Shown here piece after piece: positions 60,501 to 64,000 of a stretch of 64,000 nt of DNA (position 1 is its first letter; every line of letters starts with the position of its first letter). This stretch comes from Hypholoma sublateritium FD-334 SS-4 (lineage: Eukaryota > Basidiomycota > Agaricomycetes > Agaricales > Strophariaceae). Made by a program: the position numbers and the translations under genes. Below the pieces are notes generated by a model, which saw only the letters and a program-made list of their open reading frames with translations, searched no databases and was not told where the DNA came from. Location of the stretch: assembly GCA_000827495.1 (NCBI GenBank), contig KN817526.1:186001-250000 (forward strand). Reading direction: 5' to 3'.

Positions 60501-60858
60501 TGATTGTCAATTTCAACGCGATGAATGCCACTCACGGGTCATGATCCCATACCATCACCGTCTCGTCGTCGCTACCACTAGCAAGCCACTTTCCCGAGTG
60601 TGCCCACCTCACAGTGAGCACCGGCCCTGTATGCATGGTCAAAGTGCATAGCGACTTAGGTGGCTTTCCTGATTTCTCGGAGGCCTCGTTGAGGATCGGC
60701 TTCGTGCTCCATATCCGAACCTTCGCGTCCAAGCCGCCTGTAGCTATCCGCGAGCCGTCTGGATGAACATGAACTGAGAATATAGAGACCCGCTTGTTGT
60801 TCTGGTCCGACTTCGCGGAGTCCTTGTGCATAACCCATGCAGGCTTCGTGAAATGCAT
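57538..60858 (-). CDS. HIR1: Histone chaperone subunit HIR1/HIRA
   Basis: A multi-exon gene runs from the ATG at 60858 (MHFTKPAWVMHKDSAKSD). Its N-terminal half is a WD40 propeller: VSIFSVHVHPDGSRIATGGL, HTGPVLTVRWAHSGKWLASG, GHESDVTDVAWSPGDRYLA, HQGFVKGVCWDPVGEFMA, then the region around SWSPDGAHITASNA and RQIMDLSWSWDGLTLYAAS. A disordered Ser/Pro-rich linker containing the B-domain region follows (about 59,470-58,980). The C-terminal HIRA domain includes PPLVTYLHSEVQ, DGCINVYSHNGRR, an ETWWAEGSD stretch and LVRELFGPVYW. The last exon ends MNEDQFL. HIR1 acts in the HIR complex, which deposits H3-H4 independently of replication and represses histone genes. No breaks were seen. Confidence 0.92.
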
Positions 60859-61802
60859 GATGTTTTCTCGACCGGTGTGGAGTTAAGGCAAAATCGACGG
60901 TCTAAGGAATCCCAGTACGCTGCCAAAGCGTGTATGGACGTCCTAGGTTGCTGAGCGCCAGAACTAGGAAGGCGCACGAGGATAGTTGGGCGCTGAGGGT
61001 CGCGATGAGTGCCAGTGAGGAAATCGTGATGACGGCGCTCATTGTTGCCGCTTTAGGGACGACTTGAATTTCGGACTCAACACCGCCACGTCCACCGTGA
61101 CCTCCAACCAACTCTCTCCAGACTCCAATTTGGCTCACCCTCGGCGCTTGCTCTCCGACCAATCGCAACCGTGTGCTTATATTATCCGCAGTGCTCCTCA
61201 TGATGAGTTTCGGTACCTCTGGACTTGATAGGGCTCGATGTCGTAGACTGGCACAGAAGCTCGTCATTTGATCAGAAATCGCGCATCCCATTTGCAGTTT
61301 ATTTCACCCGCTACAGATGGAGACCAAGGAATGAAAATTGAAGCTAAGACTTGACCCGGGCCAAAACGGTGTGTAACAACTCTTTTTTTCAAGCTTCCTT
61401 GGGAATAGTCTGATGCTCATTTTATTCTATGCCCGTTTATGAAGGAGAAATCTGGCTATACGAACTGTTTCGAGGACTCAGAACCATTCGTGCGAATGCT
61501 GGATAACTGACTATTTCAAAACTTCGCCACACCGGTTGCATATTGCGCCATATTCAGGGTCTTGTTCTCATACGCAAATCATCACATCTGCATTTACAGC
61601 CACTGTGGCTAACTCCGTCAAGAGTCCGTCGCTCGCTATCATTGGTTATGCGACGGGCCTGGAAGATGGTGTGCTTCATGGCACTGGAGCGCTAATCATA
61701 TGCTTGGCGCATGCAGGTCGCTGGAGTCAGTTAAATATCTGAGGATGACGAGCCTTCTCGAATTCCCAGCGACCTCCATCGTGCTCCCTTTTCTCAGGCA
61801 AC
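60859..61802. promoter_or_regulatory. Divergent spacer between HIR1 and MFS gene
   Basis: This contains both promoters. A 129-codon frame on the minus strand (60902-61291) lies entirely in the HIR1 upstream region and is given as a separate low-confidence entry. Nothing else was recognised. Confidence 0.45.
60902..61291 (-). CDS. Possible small protein, 129 codons
   Basis: A single frame starting MGCAISDQMTSFCASLRHR ends RPYTLWQRTGIP, with one hydrophobic stretch (VITISSLALIATLSAQL) near its C terminus. It sits 44 bp upstream of the HIR1 start on the same strand and overlaps its likely promoter or 5' UTR. No homology is recognised. It could be chance. Confidence 0.2.
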   Translation of the reverse strand: MGCAISDQMTSFCASLRHRALSSPEVPKLIMRSTADNISTRLRLVGEQAPRVSQIGVWRELVGGHGGRGGVESEIQVVPKAATMSAVITISSLALIATLSAQLSSCAFLVLALSNLGRPYTLWQRTGIP

Positions 61803-64000
61803 ATGACCACCATTCTTCCTTCAAAGGATCCGAAGGAAAAGTCGTTGGCGTCCTTCGACGACGACGATATCGACAAGCGGGGCTCTGGAAAGCACGGGAC
61901 GACATCTGTCAGATCAGTTGACAGCGATGAATTGGTCGACTCCGAACCTCCACCCTTCAAACTCTACGATTACCTGTTCCGCCGTCATTTGTACAAGTCC
62001 CCAGCCCTGGATTCTATTGCAACGCGGCGATCTGTATACGACGACGCTAATCTGGCACCTCACTATTGGCCTAAACCAGAATATGAAAATATTCACCGCT
62101 TCGATACCAAAACTCGGTGGACCATCAGGGAAGAAAAGGTGAGCAAAATCTCTCTCGCGTCCCTCTTGTTCTGTGTCCTTTGGCAGTTGCTAATTTTTTT
62201 ACAGGCCTTGGTCCGGAAGATTGACTGGAGGGTTATGCTTTGGGCCGCCATTACCTTTTCGGCGCTGAATCTCGACCGCAACAACTTGTCGCAAGCAAAT
62301 AGTGATAATATTCTTGGGGATCTCAACTTGACTACCAATGGCAAGTTATCTGGCCTTTCTCATCCATATTTACTGTGCTGACGACTCATGGCTTAGACTT
62401 CAATCTGGGGACAATTGTTTTCCGCCTTGCCTTCCTGTCCGCCGAATTACCATCACAGCTCGTTTCTAAAAGAGTGCGACCTTTTACTTATAAAATGGCT
62501 CTGTCCTCTAATATGTAACTCAAATAGCTGGGACCCGATCGTTGGATTCCGATACAGATGTGCATGTGGTCCATTGTTACCATTGCGCAGTTCTGGCTCA
62601 CAGGACGATCGAGCTTTTTAGCTGCACGAGCAATTCTCGGGTGCGTCAATTCTCTTTGGTAGCCTTGAACATATCTGCTAACACCTAACAGATTCGTGCA
62701 AGGTGGTTTCATTCCGGATCTGATCTTGTATCTGTCATGTGAGTCGCATCATCGCTGGCCTATCTTCCTCGGTCTGAAGTGCCGTGTTAGATTTCTACAC
62801 CAAACACGAACTACCATCGCGCCTCGCTCTATTTTGGGTGTCGTCGAATGTCTGCACGATATTTGCGAGTTTCCTTGCGGTTGGAGTTCTGAAGATGCGC
62901 GGTATCGCAGGCAAGGCCGGCTGGCGGTATGTTCTTCGATCTGTTCGTCGCACTCCCCTGAACTTACGGACAACGTCTACCAGCTGGCTCTTTTTGGTAG
63001 AGTGCGTTATTTAATTCAGTTATGGTCATACCTTGCCACGATGTTAACCCGCTTTACTCAGAGGTCTCATCACACTCGCGATTGGTATCGCGACATTTTT
63101 TATGATGCCATCTTCTCCAACGCACACCCGAACGTGGTTCCGACCTAAGGGCTGGTTCACCGAACGAGAGGAGTACATTTCTACTGCACGAATCCTGCGC
63201 GACGATCCCACCAAAGTACGTGGCGTTTTTACGTATATATTTCGTTATGAACCTAACTTCTCTTGTTTCAGGGTGATATGCACAACCGTGAAGCCCTCAG
63301 CCTCAAGAGGTTGTGGGCGACCGTCTGTGACTATGACCTCTGGCCTCTTTATCTGATGTACGTCCCGCAACTTCTCCCCGTACGAGGTCGTGGCTCATCG
63401 CAATGGTTCTAGTGGACTACTTTTCGGTATACCTGCCTCACCTCCTGCGTCGTACCTAACACTTTCCCTAAAGAACCTCGGGTAAGCACTGCTCCACGAC
63501 ATCGCGAAAGAAGTCGCGTCTCATACGTTGATTCCAGGTTCAAGACTATCAATATCAATCTACTTGCTATTCCATCTCAGGTCGGCGGCATGGTGACCAT
63601 GTTCGTCCTCGCACTCGTTTCCGAAGTGATCAACGAGCGATCGTTCATCTCGATGTCCGAGGACTTCTGGCTTCTTCCCTTCCTCATTGCTCTGCGCACG
63701 CTTCCCAGCACCGTACCTCCTTGGTCATTCTACGTAAGCCACTCTATATATTGCGATGTCCATACCGTTTTGTTGAATTTGCTCTTAATGCAGACGCTCT
63801 CCACGCTGCTTATTATGGCGCCCTACTCCCATCCACTGCAAGTCGGATGGGTCTCGCGAAACTCCGGAGGTGTCGCCACGCGAACAGTCAGCGCATCGGT
63901 GTACAACATGTCCGTCTTCGTTTCTTTCTTGTGAGGTAGCCCTTCGCTGACAGAAATCCAGGTTCGTCCAAGCAGGCGTGATTGTAGCGGCCAATATCTA
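61803..64000 (+). CDS. MFS transporter, Dal5/allantoate-permease-like (anion:cation symporter), partial
   Basis: The start at 61803 ([14 protein letters not shown]) is clear; the gene runs off the window. The N terminus is a long charged cytosolic stretch of about 110 residues. TM1 follows ([29 protein letters not shown]), with the conserved LDRxNLxxA motif of the ACS family (Dal5, Tna1, Vht1, Liz1). Later landmarks are a VSKR motif in loop 2-3 (QLVSKR), [30 protein letters not shown] and [20 protein letters not shown]. The central loop includes [22 protein letters not shown]. At least nine short introns occur. The likely substrates are carboxylates, ureides or vitamins; the choice cannot be made from sequence. 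Confidence 0.88.

Overview
The window looks like nuclear DNA of a filamentous basidiomycete, most likely a mushroom-forming agaricomycete. Genes are dense on both strands. Most are cut by many 48-60 nt GT-AG introns, coding DNA is GC-rich and spacers are AT-rich. Recognisable products are eukaryotic and fungal: TOK-type K+ channel, Fet3/Ftr1 iron uptake, HIR1, orotate phosphoribosyltransferase and mitochondrial Met-tRNA synthetase. No prokaryotic, viral or organellar block was seen. The genus cannot be fixed from the sequence alone.

Layout, left to right. 1-1.9 kb has no recognisable gene. 1.9-8.9 kb (+) holds a repeat-rich membrane protein and a Cys-rich receptor-like type I membrane protein. 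9.8-11.4 kb (+) is a coiled-coil protein. 11.7-15.5 kb (-) has a sterol-dehydrogenase-like NAD(P) enzyme and a KH-domain (KHDC4-like) protein. 15.9-19.1 kb (+) has an F-box protein followed by a 5'-truncated, frameshifted Yat2-like carnitine acyltransferase. 19.5-22.4 kb (+) has a possible PD-(D/E)XK-fold protein and an AIF/FSP1-like oxidoreductase. 22.6-30.4 kb (-) has a questin-oxidase-like protein, a secreted Ser/Thr-rich protein and a 1155-residue intronless membrane protein. 31.4-33.7 kb (+) is mitochondrial MetRS. 34.2-38.9 kb (-) has an unknown gene and the TOK K+ channel. 39.7-43.2 kb (+) has URA5 and mitochondrial ribosome recycling factor, separated by a long AT-rich spacer with a tRNA-like (SINE-like) sequence. 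43.7-48.7 kb is a divergent FET3/FTR1 pair. 50.2-53.3 kb (-) is a C2H2 plus RING protein, 54.9-55.9 kb (-) a DUF4336 protein, 57.5-60.9 kb (-) HIR1, and 61.8 kb to the edge (+) a Dal5-type MFS transporter cut by the window end.

The clearest functional module is reductive high-affinity iron uptake. A ferroxidase and an iron permease diverge from a 787-bp promoter that holds five exact copies of ATCTGATAA, the core of Sre/Fep1/Urbs1-type GATA iron-repressor sites. A sixth, palindromic copy lies downstream of FTR1. Other points of interest are the acyltransferase remnant sitting in frame behind the F-box stop codon, the duplicated motif in the receptor-like tail, the zinc-finger/RING architecture, and introns that split both selectivity filters of the K+ channel. 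I found no clear evidence of a wholly new multi-gene system; the best candidates for unexplored biology are single unknown proteins.
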